The position numbers were made by a program, and so were the translations under genes. DNA of 64,000 bases, taken from assembly GCA_041392805.1 (NCBI GenBank), contig JAWKLJ010000002.1, positions 1,007,001-1,071,000 on the forward strand. The letters are read 5' to 3'. Origin of the DNA: Saprospiraceae bacterium (GTDB lineage Bacteria; Bacteroidota; Bacteroidia; Chitinophagales; Saprospiraceae). Below, piece after piece: positions 52,568-61,580 of this stretch. The number at the start of each line of letters is the position of its first letter. The stretch's first letter is position 1. The notes under the pieces are model-generated. The model made no database searches, had not been told where the DNA came from, and saw only the letters and a program-made list of their open reading frames with translations.

Positions 52568-55213
52568 ATGCTATCACCTATGCGGCACAGTTCCTTCTGC
52601 TTTATCCTCATTTTGGGATTAGTTAATGCTTTGGGAGGGCAATCCGAAGCTTCTCCCTTATGGGCATCTTTTGAGGCTTATCAAACAGCAAAAGAAAATT
52701 CGCTATTCAAGCTCCAGTGGATTCCGGTTGGGCCGGTGCTCAACTCCGCCAGGGTGGAATCGGTGCAAGCGGACCCAGCGCATCCAGGAACCATGTATGC
52801 TGCCTTTGGTTCAGGTAATTTGTGGAAAACCGTCAATAATGGGCTGAGTTGGAAGCCAATGTTTGAAAACCAAGCAGCGCTAGGTATCGGTGATATTGCA
52901 TTGGCTCCTTCCGATCCCAATATCATTTATGTAGGTACGGGTGAGAGTCTTCGAAAAAACAGGGATTTCACCATGCCTGGTACTGGCGTATACCGGTCGG
53001 ATGATGGAGGCGAAAGTTGGCGTCACTTGGGCTTGGATGATGCTTGGCATATTGGCGAAATCTCGGTACACCCACAAAATCCGGAGATTGTTTTTGTGGC
53101 GGTGATGGGGAAGTTTTGGTCTGAGAGTGAATCGATGGGTGTGTATCGCAGCCAGAATGGCGGGAAAGACTGGGAACGCGTGTTATTTGTAGATAAAAAT
53201 ACCCGGGCGAACGATGTCGTGATCGCACCAAGTGACCCCAATATCATTTATGCCTCCATGTGGGAAAATGATTTAACGAAGCCCCTAAATGAAAGTGTTT
53301 ATGGGCCGCAGAGTGGCATTTACCGCAGTGCTGATGGCGGAACTACTTGGGCGCGTTTGGATAAGGGATTGCCAGAAGGGCCTAAAATAGGCAGAATTGG
53401 CCTGGCCGTTTCTTATCAAAATCCAGATAAGGTTTATGCCTTGATGGATAACCGGAACAATGAAAAAGGGGATGCTTCGGAAGTGTATAAAACGGAAAAT
53501 GGAGGGAAAAATTGGAAAAGAAGCCATGCCGATCCACTGATGATTTTCCCAGGTATTGGTTGGTATTTTGCTGATATTTATGTGAATCCCCAAGATGACG
53601 AGGAAATTTTTGGTCTAGGTGTTCGGATGGCGCACAGCGCAGATGGGGGAAAAAGTTTTGATTTAGTAGAAGGAAAGGTCGAACATTTGCATCCTAGTCC
53701 AGCGCAAACCTTGCATTTGGACCATTGCGAAATGTGGATTAATCCGCTCAACCCCCAGCACTTGGTCTTGGGTAATGACGGGGGCTTATATGTCAGTTAT
53801 GATAAAGGATTAAGTTGGCTGCACCTCAATAATATTCCAGCAGGAGAGTTTTATGATATTACCCTGGACAACCAGGAACCCTATTTGATTTATGGAGGAA
53901 CACAAGATGATGCAACGGTATTTGGACCAGCGAAAGAATGGGATAACACACAAAAGGACAGTTGGAAATACCTTTGGATAGATGCCTGGAGTGGGGGAGA
54001 TGGTTGTGTCACCCAAGTCGATCCCGAAGACCCCAATACCATCTACTTTAGTATGCAACATGGGGCTTTAAGGCGGAAAGACCTGGCTGCCGATAGCTCA
54101 AAGGGTATTGCGCCTGCTCGACAGGTGGCCTTGGGTGATAAGTTGCAATACAGCTTTGTTACGCCCTATTTCATTTCACCTCATGCGGCCAAAACACTTT
54201 ACCATGCGGGGAATTATGTGATGAAAACGATGGATAGGGGAGACCATTGGGAGCTGATTAGCGGTGACTTATCGGGGTCGAAATTGGCATCAAAAAAAGA
54301 AGGTGTAGCGGGGGCAATTGCAGAATCCCCTTTACAAGCTGGCCTATTGTATTTGGGGACCAATCGCGGCGTTTTTTGGACTAGTCCGAATGACGGGGCG
54401 GATTGGGAAGAACACAGTTATATCGATTCGAAAACGGAGACAGAGGCCTTGCCTATTGCGAATATTAGGAGTATTTTCCCTTCTGTTCATGCCGTATCTA
54501 GGGTCTATATGGCCATGACGGGACTGAATGATGATGATTTAAACAACTATCTTTTTGTATCAGAGAATAAGGGTGAAACTTGGACCTCTCTCACGGCTAA
54601 TTTGCCGAATGAACCAGCCAACGTCATATTGGAAGATCCTGTTTATGAAGACATACTCTATGCCGGGCTCTACCGTGGCGTTTACGTTTCCATCAATCGG
54701 GGAAAATCCTGGTTTTTATTGGGAGATAACCTACCTGCTGTGAGTATTGGCGATTTGGCGGTACAAGAAAGAGCAAATGACTTGGTTGTTGCCACCCATG
54801 GCCGCGGCATATATTATCTGAATCTAGACCCCATACATCAAGCCTACCAAATCGGGCTTCCATTAAGCAAAGATCATCTTTTCCCCGTCCCCGATGGTCA
54901 ATCTCCAAAGCGGAGGGACACCCATAGAGATATTGATGAAAGTACGCTTTCGAAAATTCCCATTAGTTTTTGGATGGCTGAGGAAGGGATGGCACAATTC
55001 ACTTTGTGGGATTCGGCGGATCATATGGTATGGGAGTACGCCCTAAAAGCACCCCAAGGCCTTAACCAATTCAGATGGAATATGCTTATTCAAGAAGAAA
55101 GCAGTGATCGACCCTATTTTATTCATTATAAGCGGTACTTAGTGCCAGGGCAATACCGTCTAGAAATGAAGACTGAAAATGGTAATGGAAAAGCCGTTTT
55201 TCAAGTTAAGTAA
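52568..55213 (+). CDS. Secreted Asp-box (BNR/sortilin-like) beta-propeller protein
   Basis: The protein has 881 residues. The start at 52568 or the ATG at 52580 (MRHSSFCFILILGLVNALGG) both give a signal peptide. Asp-box turns recur (KTVNNGLSWKPMF, RSDDGGESWRHL, RSQNGGKDWERV, RSADGGTTWARL, KTENGGKNWKRS, VSYDKGLSWLHL, SENKGETWTSL), consistent with a sortilin-type propeller pair over about residues 45-770. The C-terminal segment (FTLWDSADHMVWEYALKAP) resembles a FlgD-like domain. It is a paralogue in architecture of 29501-32563, from which it differs in the tail. The function is unknown. It ends convergent with the acyl-CoA dehydrogenase genes. Confidence 0.85.
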   Translation: MLSPMRHSSFCFILILGLVNALGGQSEASPLWASFEAYQTAKENSLFKLQWIPVGPVLNSARVESVQADPAHPGTMYAAFGSGNLWKTVNNGLSWKPMFENQAALGIGDIALAPSDPNIIYVGTGESLRKNRDFTMPGTGVYRSDDGGESWRHLGLDDAWHIGEISVHPQNPEIVFVAVMGKFWSESESMGVYRSQNGGKDWERVLFVDKNTRANDVVIAPSDPNIIYASMWENDLTKPLNESVYGPQSGIYRSADGGTTWARLDKGLPEGPKIGRIGLAVSYQNPDKVYALMDNRNNEKGDASEVYKTENGGKNWKRSHADPLMIFPGIGWYFADIYVNPQDDEEIFGLGVRMAHSADGGKSFDLVEGKVEHLHPSPAQTLHLDHCEMWINPLNPQHLVLGNDGGLYVSYDKGLSWLHLNNIPAGEFYDITLDNQEPYLIYGGTQDDATVFGPAKEWDNTQKDSWKYLWIDAWSGGDGCVTQVDPEDPNTIYFSMQHGALRRKDLAADSSKGIAPARQVALGDKLQYSFVTPYFISPHAAKTLYHAGNYVMKTMDRGDHWELISGDLSGSKLASKKEGVAGAIAESPLQAGLLYLGTNRGVFWTSPNDGADWEEHSYIDSKTETEALPIANIRSIFPSVHAVSRVYMAMTGLNDDDLNNYLFVSENKGETWTSLTANLPNEPANVILEDPVYEDILYAGLYRGVYVSINRGKSWFLLGDNLPAVSIGDLAVQERANDLVVATHGRGIYYLNLDPIHQAYQIGLPLSKDHLFPVPDGQSPKRRDTHRDIDESTLSKIPISFWMAEEGMAQFTLWDSADHMVWEYALKAPQGLNQFRWNMLIQEESSDRPYFIHYKRYLVPGQYRLEMKTENGNGKAVFQVK

Positions 55214-55250
55214 TGGACAAAGAATAAGTTCCGCATTTTGAAATAGAGAT

Positions 55251-55370
55251 TTTGGTGCCAGACAGCTTGTCCCGAATTTACTTCGGGAAGGCATTTTTTG
55301 AAGGCATAGCAGCGCTACGGCTGAAAAAAATAACGAAGTATGGTGCCGAAAGATCATAAGCAAAATCGAG
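55251..55370. repeat. Interspersed palindromic module (convergent-gap family), copy 2
   Basis: The order is TTTTGGTGCCAG, a TCCCGAA/TTCGGGA hairpin, a large imperfect stem ATTTTTTGAAGGCATAGC/GCTACGGCTGAAAAAAAT, then AACGAAGTATGGTGCC and GAAAGA. It fills the gap between the convergent Asp-box gene and the acyl-CoA dehydrogenase gene. Copy 1 is at 12872-12965 and a related module lies inside the element at 63259-63420. Confidence 0.75.
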
Positions 55371-55390
55371 AAGTTATTTTTTGATCATTA

Positions 55391-56500
55391 CTAAAAGCCA
55401 TTTAAAGTAGCAAAGCGATCCAGGTGGTAATTGTAATCGCCAAATGTTTGTTGTGCCACCCTGGCCCTTTTCAAGAAAAATCCAATTTCTTCGTCGTCGG
55501 TCATACCGATGCCGCCAAACATTTGAATGGCTTCATTGCTGACTAGTTTAGCCACCTCACCAACTTTCGCTTTTACCATACTGGCCATGAGTGGCAGGTT
55601 GGGGTCGTCATGGTCGATGTCCTGGAGCGCCTTTAGAACCATTGATTTGCAGATTTCAATTTCGCTGAACATGAGGGCCGCCCGATGCTGTAAAGCTTGA
55701 AAAGAGCCAATAGCTACTCCAAATTGAACCCGTTCTTTGAGGTAAGCAAGGGTGCGGTCAAAAGCTTCCTGGGAAGCACCCAGCATTTCAGCAGCTAAGC
55801 CAATGCGAGCGATATCAAGCACTTTCTCTAAGGTTGTTTTATCACCAATTTTATCTTCGATATTTACCTTAACCTTGTCGAAAGTGACCGTAGCGGTATT
55901 TCTGCTATCCATCATGACCTTCCGTTCAATAGTAATACCCGGTGCATTTGCATTTACCAGAAAGAGTTTGATTTCGTCGCCAATAAGGGCCGAAACGATC
56001 AATTTATCAGCTACATGACCGTCTAGTACAAAAACTTTGGTGCCTGAAATAACGAGGTGATCTCCTGTAGCCTCCGCTTTGGTTTTGATAGAAAAAGGGC
56101 GATGAGCATTGCTTTCCTCAAAGGCCAGACTTAAGGTAAGATTACCTTCTGCGATGAGGGGGAGGAGCGCTTCTTTTTGGGATTCACTACCGCTGATATT
56201 TATCACAGTGGTACCCAACAAAACGGTTGCCACCAGCGGGGAGGCCGTCAAGGTCCGGCCACTTTCCTCGAGTATTTGCCCAAGGCCGACATAGCCAAAA
56301 CCAAGTCCTCCGTAGGCTTCATCAATGGTGAGTGCAGCCCATCCCATGGCAGCCATTTCTTGCCACAGGGCTTTATCATAACCGGTTTTATCATTGGCAT
56401 CTCGTAAAAATCGGAGTGCGGAGATTGGTGCTTCTTTTGTCAAAAACTCCTTAGCAGAAGTTTTGAGCATGTTTTGTTCTTCGTTGAGTATTAAAGCCAT
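55391..56500 (-). CDS. Acyl-CoA dehydrogenase-family subunit lacking the usual catalytic Glu
   Basis: The protein has 369 residues and is the last gene of the minus-strand catabolic operon. It has the three ACAD domains. The N-terminal helix is MALILNEEQNMLKTSAKEFL, with LWQEMAAMGWAALTIDEAYGGLG after it. The C-terminal domain IQMFGGIGMTDDEEIGFFLKR is also present. The terminal segment ends QQTFGDYNYHLDRFATLNGF, where a YEGT/S-x-Q catalytic Glu would be expected and is not seen. Such short ACADs pair with a second ACAD to form alpha2beta2 FadE-type complexes in steroid and branched-chain catabolism. The neighbour at 56557-57747 is the obvious partner. Confidence 0.88.
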   Translation of the reverse strand: MALILNEEQNMLKTSAKEFLTKEAPISALRFLRDANDKTGYDKALWQEMAAMGWAALTIDEAYGGLGFGYVGLGQILEESGRTLTASPLVATVLLGTTVINISGSESQKEALLPLIAEGNLTLSLAFEESNAHRPFSIKTKAEATGDHLVISGTKVFVLDGHVADKLIVSALIGDEIKLFLVNANAPGITIERKVMMDSRNTATVTFDKVKVNIEDKIGDKTTLEKVLDIARIGLAAEMLGASQEAFDRTLAYLKERVQFGVAIGSFQALQHRAALMFSEIEICKSMVLKALQDIDHDDPNLPLMASMVKAKVGEVAKLVSNEAIQMFGGIGMTDDEEIGFFLKRARVAQQTFGDYNYHLDRFATLNGF

Positions 56501-56556
56501 GATTGATTAACGATTTGCTTGGTGTATTTCGCTTTTTATAAAAATGAGGGCTGCTA

Positions 56557-57747
56557 TTACTTGGTTGGTAATCCCAATACATGTTTCGCAATGATATTCA
56601 ATTGCACTTCCGTTGTTCCTCCTTCGATTGAATTGCCTTTGGTCCGACACATGTCTCTGGCTAGCTTTCCTTCATCATAAGTTTCACCCCAAGTCAAACC
56701 TTCAAAGCCTTTCAGTGCCAGCATTAGCTCATAGCGATCTTTGTTGAGTTCCGTGCCATAATATTTGAAGAATGAAGACTTGGCTCCTGGTTGATGGCCT
56801 GCTTTAGTCTCATCGATGGTTTGGTCGATGGCGTATTTGAGGCCATAAGCATTGATCATGAGGCGGGCAACCTCGGTACGCAAGACGGGATCGGCCAGTT
56901 TGCCATTATCGAGGCCAACCGCTTCAATGGCAAAAGCGTCCAAGGGAGCAAAGCTGCCAAATATGTTACCAACCGTTGATCGTTCATGCGTTAATAGATT
57001 TTTAGCGATTGTCCAACCTTCATTCACACGGCCAACGATGTTTTCCTTGGGTACTTTTACATTATCAAAAAAGGTCTCACAGAAAGGAGACTTGCCAGAA
57101 ATTAATTTTATAGGCCTGACACTAACTCCTTCGGATGCCATATCAATTAAGAGAAAACTTACGCCCATGTGTTTAGAAGCTTCGGGGTTGGTTCGCACCA
57201 AGCAGAAAATCATATCTGCTTTATCAGCATAGGAGGTCCATACTTTTTGACCATTTACGAGGTAATGATCTCCCATGTCTTGAGCACTAGTTTGCAAACT
57301 AGCCAGGTCGCTGCCTGCACCGGGTTCGCTATAACCTTGGCACCACCATATTTCTCCTCGGCAAATTTCCCGAATATACTTTTGCTTTTGTTCCTCTGTG
57401 CCAAAATACAAAATGGCTGGCCCGAGCATCATCAAACCAAAACTCCAAAGCGGGGCACGACATCCCAGCTTAGCCATTTCCTCTGCTAGTACTTTGGCTT
57501 CAGCGTTGCTCAGACCACCACCTCCATAAGCTTTGGGCCAGGTAGGGGCAGTCCAGCCTTTGTCCCGCATCAATTCAAACCAAATTCGTTGGTCTTCGCT
57601 TTTAAAAACGGCATTTCTTCCACCGCCAAAGATGTCTTCAAACCCATTTTTGACAGGTTCTCGCATGCTTTGAGGGCAATTCGCTTCGAGCCATGTGTGG
57701 GTCTGTTCCCGGAATAGGTCTAAATTTGTATTTGCTGTATCAATCAT
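56557..57747 (-). CDS. Acyl-CoA dehydrogenase
   Basis: The protein has 396 residues. ACAD features include GWTAPTWPKAYGGGGLSNAEA, the WWCQGYSEPGAGSDLASL substrate/FAD loop, VNGQKVWTSYA and KNLLTHERSTVGN. The C-terminus has NSIEGGTTEVQLNIIAKHVLGLP, where the Glu in IEGGTTEVQ occupies the catalytic-base position. It therefore should carry the alpha,beta-dehydrogenation activity, probably as the partner of the Glu-less subunit encoded 56 bp downstream. The substrate is not deducible from sequence alone. Confidence 0.92.
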   Translation of the reverse strand: MIDTANTNLDLFREQTHTWLEANCPQSMREPVKNGFEDIFGGGRNAVFKSEDQRIWFELMRDKGWTAPTWPKAYGGGGLSNAEAKVLAEEMAKLGCRAPLWSFGLMMLGPAILYFGTEEQKQKYIREICRGEIWWCQGYSEPGAGSDLASLQTSAQDMGDHYLVNGQKVWTSYADKADMIFCLVRTNPEASKHMGVSFLLIDMASEGVSVRPIKLISGKSPFCETFFDNVKVPKENIVGRVNEGWTIAKNLLTHERSTVGNIFGSFAPLDAFAIEAVGLDNGKLADPVLRTEVARLMINAYGLKYAIDQTIDETKAGHQPGAKSSFFKYYGTELNKDRYELMLALKGFEGLTWGETYDEGKLARDMCRTKGNSIEGGTTEVQLNIIAKHVLGLPTK

Positions 57748-57808
57748 AAAGTGGTTTTTTTATTAAACCAGGGTTATTAAACTTTAGTATGCCACTAATT
57801 TGCCCATT

Positions 57809-58573
57809 TTACCTCGAAAGGCTATCCACCATCATCTTCATCACTGCTCTGGAGGCGGGGTTAAACCACAAATCTAATTTCATTTGCAAAGGAACGGCGG
57901 GGATTTGTTCTAATCGTTCAATCAATTCCGCCCGCAAGCTCCTTTTCGACCCAAAGAGTACATTATCAGGTGTGGATAACAATCGTTGCATTTCCTTTTC
58001 CGCTTTGGGGAGCAATTGATCCATTTCATGAACTTCATCCACCAGTTTGCAAGCCTGTGCTTCGGTGACACTTAATAATTTACCCCGCATCAAGTAATGG
58101 TAAGCCTGTCTTTTGCCTAACCAAAAAGCGTATAATTGAAAAATGTTTTCGGGAACAGTGATGCCGACCGCCACTTCATTCAGGCCGATAAGAAATTTTT
58201 CCCCGGCTGCCATCATCCGGTAATCACAGGTTACCGCTAAAACGCAGCCCCCAGCAGGGCTATGGCCATTGATGGCCGCTATCATAGGTTTCGGGAATTT
58301 GACAAGTTCCATGACCATGGCATCCCAGTTCTCCCAGAAATGCCTTATTTGTTGTTCATCGTAATAATATAGCTCTTTTAAATCAAGTCCTACACTAAAA
58401 AAACCAGGCGTATTTCCCGTCCAAATGATTCCTCTAGTCGAGTCATCTCCGGCAACCCTGTTGAGTTGAGACCGAATTTCCTTGACCATATCGGTATTAA
58501 TAGGATTGGATTTACCTCGACTAAGTTCGAGTATTTCGTATTGATTTTTTTTGATAATGTTGATTAAACCCAT
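57809..58573 (-). CDS. Enoyl-CoA hydratase/isomerase family protein
   Basis: The protein has 254 residues of crotonase fold, from MGLINIIKKNQYEILELSRGKSN. The oxyanion-hole region is seen in TRGIIWTGNTPGFFSVGLDLKEL and AAINGHSPAGGCVLAVTCDYR, and the GLNEVAVGITVP segment follows. The first catalytic Glu position is not obvious (AAGEKFLIGLNEVAVG), so it could be an isomerase or hydratase variant. It is located 10 bp after the MBL gene on the same strand, and its product would follow the dehydrogenase step. Confidence 0.85.
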   Translation of the reverse strand: MGLINIIKKNQYEILELSRGKSNPINTDMVKEIRSQLNRVAGDDSTRGIIWTGNTPGFFSVGLDLKELYYYDEQQIRHFWENWDAMVMELVKFPKPMIAAINGHSPAGGCVLAVTCDYRMMAAGEKFLIGLNEVAVGITVPENIFQLYAFWLGKRQAYHYLMRGKLLSVTEAQACKLVDEVHEMDQLLPKAEKEMQRLLSTPDNVLFGSKRSLRAELIERLEQIPAVPLQMKLDLWFNPASRAVMKMMVDSLSR

Positions 58574-58583
58574 TGTTGTTTAT

Positions 58584-59564
58584 TTATCCATGATCCGATC
58601 TAACAAAATAAGCCATATAACCCGCTTGTTCAAACCCTACAATAGATTCTTCAGCTATAAGGACATCCAGATACCCTCTTAACATAGAAATAGTGAAAAT
58701 ATTGGCAGGCGAGTTATACATTTTTTCGTGAATATCAAAAAAACGATTAGCACCTTTCTGTATAAGTTGGGCGCATTCTTCTTTCCGTTGGTGAATTCTT
58801 GCGATTTGACGGTCAATCAGTGTGACATGATCACTGAAGCTATTATAATGACCGGGGAAAACCTTTTTAATTTTCAACCTTTTCATGGTTTCCATAGACC
58901 TCATCATGGTGACCAGGCTTACTTCTCTCGTATAAATATCATCATTTAAAAACTCGATAGCCGGGGGCGGTATACTACTTAAAAGCATATCCGCAGACAA
59001 AAACCATTGTTGAGTTGGTTCGTAAAAACAAGTTTGAGTATTGGAATGACCGGGAGCATAAATTACTTCCCATTTCCCACCACCAAATGTCAGCACATCT
59101 CCGACCATAAAAATGCGCAAAGCTTTTTCAGGGACATTATCCCAGCTATCGAGCGCTTGGTAAAGAAAGTTCGACAAGTTGCTAAGCGATGCATTATCGA
59201 GGTCATGAGGTGGGCTTTCCGTTCGGATGAGGTTTTCAATTAATTGAGCCCGTTGGCCCCACTTTTTTTTTATATCAATGGCCCAAGGGTAGGAATATTC
59301 ATTTACCCATATAGTTGCTTCGCTTTCGTTGGCGATTCTTCCAGCTAAGCCCATGTGGTCAATATGAGCATGAGTGATAATGATTTTCTTTAAATCTTTC
59401 AGAGATATACCATGCTTGTTTAGTGCGCTGTTCAGTCCTATCCAACTTTCAGGTGTATTCAACCCGCAATCAACTAAGACAGGTTCTGGATCTAAAAACA
59501 AATAAGTATTGACCATTAGGGAGTGGTGTAGAGTTGGTAGTGCTATCCTAATGGGGTCCTTCAT
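58584..59564 (-). CDS. Metallo-beta-lactamase-fold hydrolase
   Basis: The protein has 326 residues. The MBL zinc motif HAHIDH is at 65-70 (THAHIDHMGLAG), with IYAPGHSNTQTC and FPGHYNSF supplying later ligands. It is the first gene of the divergent catabolic operon and may be a thioesterase or acyl-CoA/glutathione hydrolase (glyoxalase II-like), but the substrate is unknown. A C-terminal tail of about 100 residues (QIARIHQRKEECAQLI...) resembles that of MBL proteins with a winged-helix-like end. Confidence 0.85.
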   Translation of the reverse strand: MKDPIRIALPTLHHSLMVNTYLFLDPEPVLVDCGLNTPESWIGLNSALNKHGISLKDLKKIIITHAHIDHMGLAGRIANESEATIWVNEYSYPWAIDIKKKWGQRAQLIENLIRTESPPHDLDNASLSNLSNFLYQALDSWDNVPEKALRIFMVGDVLTFGGGKWEVIYAPGHSNTQTCFYEPTQQWFLSADMLLSSIPPPAIEFLNDDIYTREVSLVTMMRSMETMKRLKIKKVFPGHYNSFSDHVTLIDRQIARIHQRKEECAQLIQKGANRFFDIHEKMYNSPANIFTISMLRGYLDVLIAEESIVGFEQAGYMAYFVRSDHG

Positions 59565-59729
59565 GATAGTTAAATGAAAAATGTTCTTACAGAGGTGATT
59601 AATTTCTAATTTTTTATGTAAAGGTAAATTTTTTAAACAATACTTGTTCTTATAGGTAAAATAATTTAAATTCAGTATTTTTGAATCACTTTGAAGCTGA
59701 TAAGGTTTTTAAACGAAAATTCAGCACGG
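59565..59729. promoter_or_regulatory. Divergent promoter region of the MBL operon and TetR gene
   Basis: On the plus strand TATTTTTG (59676-59683) is a perfect -7 box about 47 nt before the TetR ATG. On the minus strand TACCTTTA (59619-59626) is a near match for the MBL operon. The word TGTTCTTA occurs twice (59582-59589, 59645-59652) and could be the TetR binding site, though it is a direct repeat, not a palindrome. Confidence 0.45.
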
Positions 59730-60383
59730 ATGAATACCAAGGACAAAATAATAGAGGTAGCAATTCAACTGTTTAATGCGCAGGGTTTTGGAAATGTGTC
59801 CATTCAGGATATAGCCAATGAATTGGGGGTCAATCGAAGGAATATTGCTTATCATTTTAATTCGAAGGCGGAGTTACTGGAAGCGATTGCTAATGAGATG
59901 TGGGACCAGTTAGAAAAAGAGCGCCAAAAAAGGCGAGATTTTCCATCTTTCGAAAATTTGAATAATGAGGCAAAGATGTACCATGCTTTTCAAAAGCGGT
60001 ATCCTTTTATTTTCAATGATCTTCAAGTGATTAGGCATCCTTTATTAGCTGATAGATTTAGGGTTTTCTGTCTGCAAACCATCAAAGATAATGAAGCAGC
60101 GATTGCCTTTTCCATCAAGTTGGGCAATATGAAAGCGGAGCCATTCCCGGGGGCTTATTCCAATTTATGCCTAGCCATCTGGGTTTTAGCCATGTTTTGG
60201 GGCTTCCAGCAGGTCATTCGAGATGTCAAAGATAGCGAGGAAGGAACGAAGGTCATTTGGAGTTTGATTCTTCCGCACTTTACTGAAAAGGGGATTGATT
60301 CATTCAAAGCTTTTTTTGGAGTTGATTTTTATGATAGTATTGGAGAGCCTTTTAAGGTGGACTTGGGGTTGGTGTTTTTTTAG
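59730..60383 (+). CDS. TetR-family transcriptional regulator
   Basis: The protein has 217 residues from ATG 59730. The frame extends to a TTG at 59691, but MNTKDKIIEVAIQLFNAQGF is the proper TetR start. The HTH is IQDIANELGVNRRNIAYHFNSKAELLEAI at about residues 26-54. The ligand-binding C-terminal half is divergent (PFIFNDLQVIRHP). It is divergent from the acyl-CoA operon, so it probably represses that operon and responds to an acyl-CoA. Confidence 0.9.
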   Translation: MNTKDKIIEVAIQLFNAQGFGNVSIQDIANELGVNRRNIAYHFNSKAELLEAIANEMWDQLEKERQKRRDFPSFENLNNEAKMYHAFQKRYPFIFNDLQVIRHPLLADRFRVFCLQTIKDNEAAIAFSIKLGNMKAEPFPGAYSNLCLAIWVLAMFWGFQQVIRDVKDSEEGTKVIWSLILPHFTEKGIDSFKAFFGVDFYDSIGEPFKVDLGLVFF

Positions 60384-60472
60384 GTGTCAGGTGTCAGTTT
60401 TTGGGGAGTTGGCTGGTGAGAGGAGTCGGGGGATGGTGGGTTTGAGGTGTCAGTTTTGCGGGGAGTTGGCTG
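60382..60472 (+). repeat. GTCAGTT/GGGGAG-type tandem repeat left of the four-helix-bundle gene
   Basis: AGGTGTCAGTTTTTGGGGAG occurs at 60389 and again, as AGGTGTCAGTTTTGCGGGGA, at 60445. The offset is 56 bp, eight 7-nt units. The same words recur after the gene (60940-61085) and inverted at 61250-61560. Confidence 0.75.
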
Positions 60473-60569
60473 TTTCAGCATTAATTTTCTGTGTCATGGA
60501 ATTGATTGTAGGATGTTAGTGATTAGTGCTACTGTTGATGGATTATTAATTAATTTAAATATCTCTAAA

Positions 60570-60926
60570 ATGGTTAAGAATTTTAAAAGTTTAAACATTT
60601 GGAAGCGATCTAGGAAATTTGTGAAAAAGATCTATCTAGCTACAGCAGGTTTTCCAGATAGTGAAAAATTTAATTTGATTTCTCAATTGAATAGAGCAGC
60701 CGTTTCTGTGCCTTCAAATATTGCGGAGGGTTGTGGACGGGGTACTGAAAGAGATCTTTCCCGATTCCTTGATTATGCGGTGGGTTCTTCTTGCGAAATT
60801 GAGACGCAACTTTTTCTTGCCTATGACCTCGATTTTCTACCTGAGAAAGACATGGAGTATCTAACGGATGAAATTGAACAAATTCGGAAAATGATCGTCA
60901 GCTACCAGGGGACTTTGAGGCGTTAG
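60570..60926 (+). CDS. Four-helix-bundle protein (S23/23S rRNA-intervening-sequence family)
   Basis: The protein has 118 residues from ATG 60570 (MVKNFKSLNIWKRSRKFVKK). The frame begins earlier at 60447, but this ATG starts the conserved family N-terminus (F..LxIW..). KFNLISQLNRAAVSVPSNIAEG, the GRGTERDLSRFLDYAVGSS segment and LFLAYDLDFL match S23-like proteins. They form a homopentameric four-helix bundle and include the ORF found in 23S rRNA intervening sequences and Avd of diversity-generating retroelements. The biological function of free-standing copies is unknown. Repeats lie on both sides, and no reverse transcriptase is seen. Confidence 0.88.
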   Translation: MVKNFKSLNIWKRSRKFVKKIYLATAGFPDSEKFNLISQLNRAAVSVPSNIAEGCGRGTERDLSRFLDYAVGSSCEIETQLFLAYDLDFLPEKDMEYLTDEIEQIRKMIVSYQGTLRR

Positions 60927-60939
60927 GTGTTTTTGGGGT

Positions 60940-61085
60940 TTGGCGGGGGGAGGGGTCAGTTTGCGGGGAGGTGGCTTTTAGGGAGTTTTATGGGGTTTGG
61001 CGAGGGGGAGGGGTCAGTTTGCGAGGAGGTGGCTTTTGGGAGTTTTCTGGGGTTTGGCGAGGGTGAGGGGTCAGTTTTTAGGGGG
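60940..61085 (+). repeat. Tandem repeat right of the four-helix-bundle gene
   Basis: Two and a half units of about 57-58 bp with GGTCAGTTT at 60954, 61012 and 61069, each within GGGGTCAGTTTGCGGGGAGG-type sequence. The G-rich words match those before the gene. Confidence 0.8.
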
Positions 61086-61249
61086 GTAGGGTTAAATGGG
61101 AGTCAAGGAGTGGGTTTCTAATGAATGGCTGCGGTTTTTGGATTAAGAATTAAGGACTTGCTTTTAATTAGTAGCTTTGAAGACAATTGCTTAGAGGGAC
61201 CTAAGAGGCAAAACTCATAGTGTGTCTTGTATTTCCCCTCTCCAAAACT

Positions 61250-61560
61250 GACTCCTCTACCCAGCAACCTCCCGCCAACTGACTCCTCCACCCAGACACC
61301 TCCTCGCCAACTGACTCCTAACCCTTGTCATACTCCCGCCAACTAACTCCTCTACCCAGCAACCTCCCCGCCAACTGACCCCTCACCTAGCAATACTCCC
61401 GCCAACTGACTCCTCCACCCAGACACCTCCCCGCCAACTGACTCCTCCACCCAGACACCTCCCCGCCAACTGCCTCCTCCACCCAGACACCTCCCCGCCA
61501 ACTGACTCCTAACCCCAGCCATACCCCCGCCAACTGACCCTCACCCCAGCAACACTCCAC
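61250..61560 (-). repeat. C-rich 32-bp tandem repeat, inverted relative to the left cluster
   Basis: On the plus strand units begin CCGCCAACTGACTCC and continue TCCACCCAGACACCTCC. Three exact or near-exact 32-bp units are at 61399, 61431 and 61463, with looser copies from 61265 to 61560. Read on the minus strand they give GTCAGTTGGCGGGGAGG, matching the words at 60382-61085. They lie directly before the carboxyltransferase start. Confidence 0.85.
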
Positions 61561-61580
61561 GACAACAAAAAACAAAAAAA

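Noticed and set aside
60447..60569. N-terminal extension of the four-helix-bundle frame
   Set aside because: It is encoded partly by repeat DNA and precedes the conserved start MVKNFKSLNIW.
60570..60926. Accessory protein (Avd) of a diversity-generating retroelement
   Set aside because: No reverse transcriptase, template repeat or variable repeat with adenine-specific changes was found nearby. The family match is to S23-like proteins in general.
61399..61530. 32-bp near-identical repeats resembling a CRISPR array
   Set aside because: The units abut each other without unique spacers, and no cas genes are nearby. They are simple tandem repeats.
61387..61575. 62-codon minus-strand frame with Gly/Trp repeats
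   Set aside because: It is a translation of the 32-bp tandem repeat.
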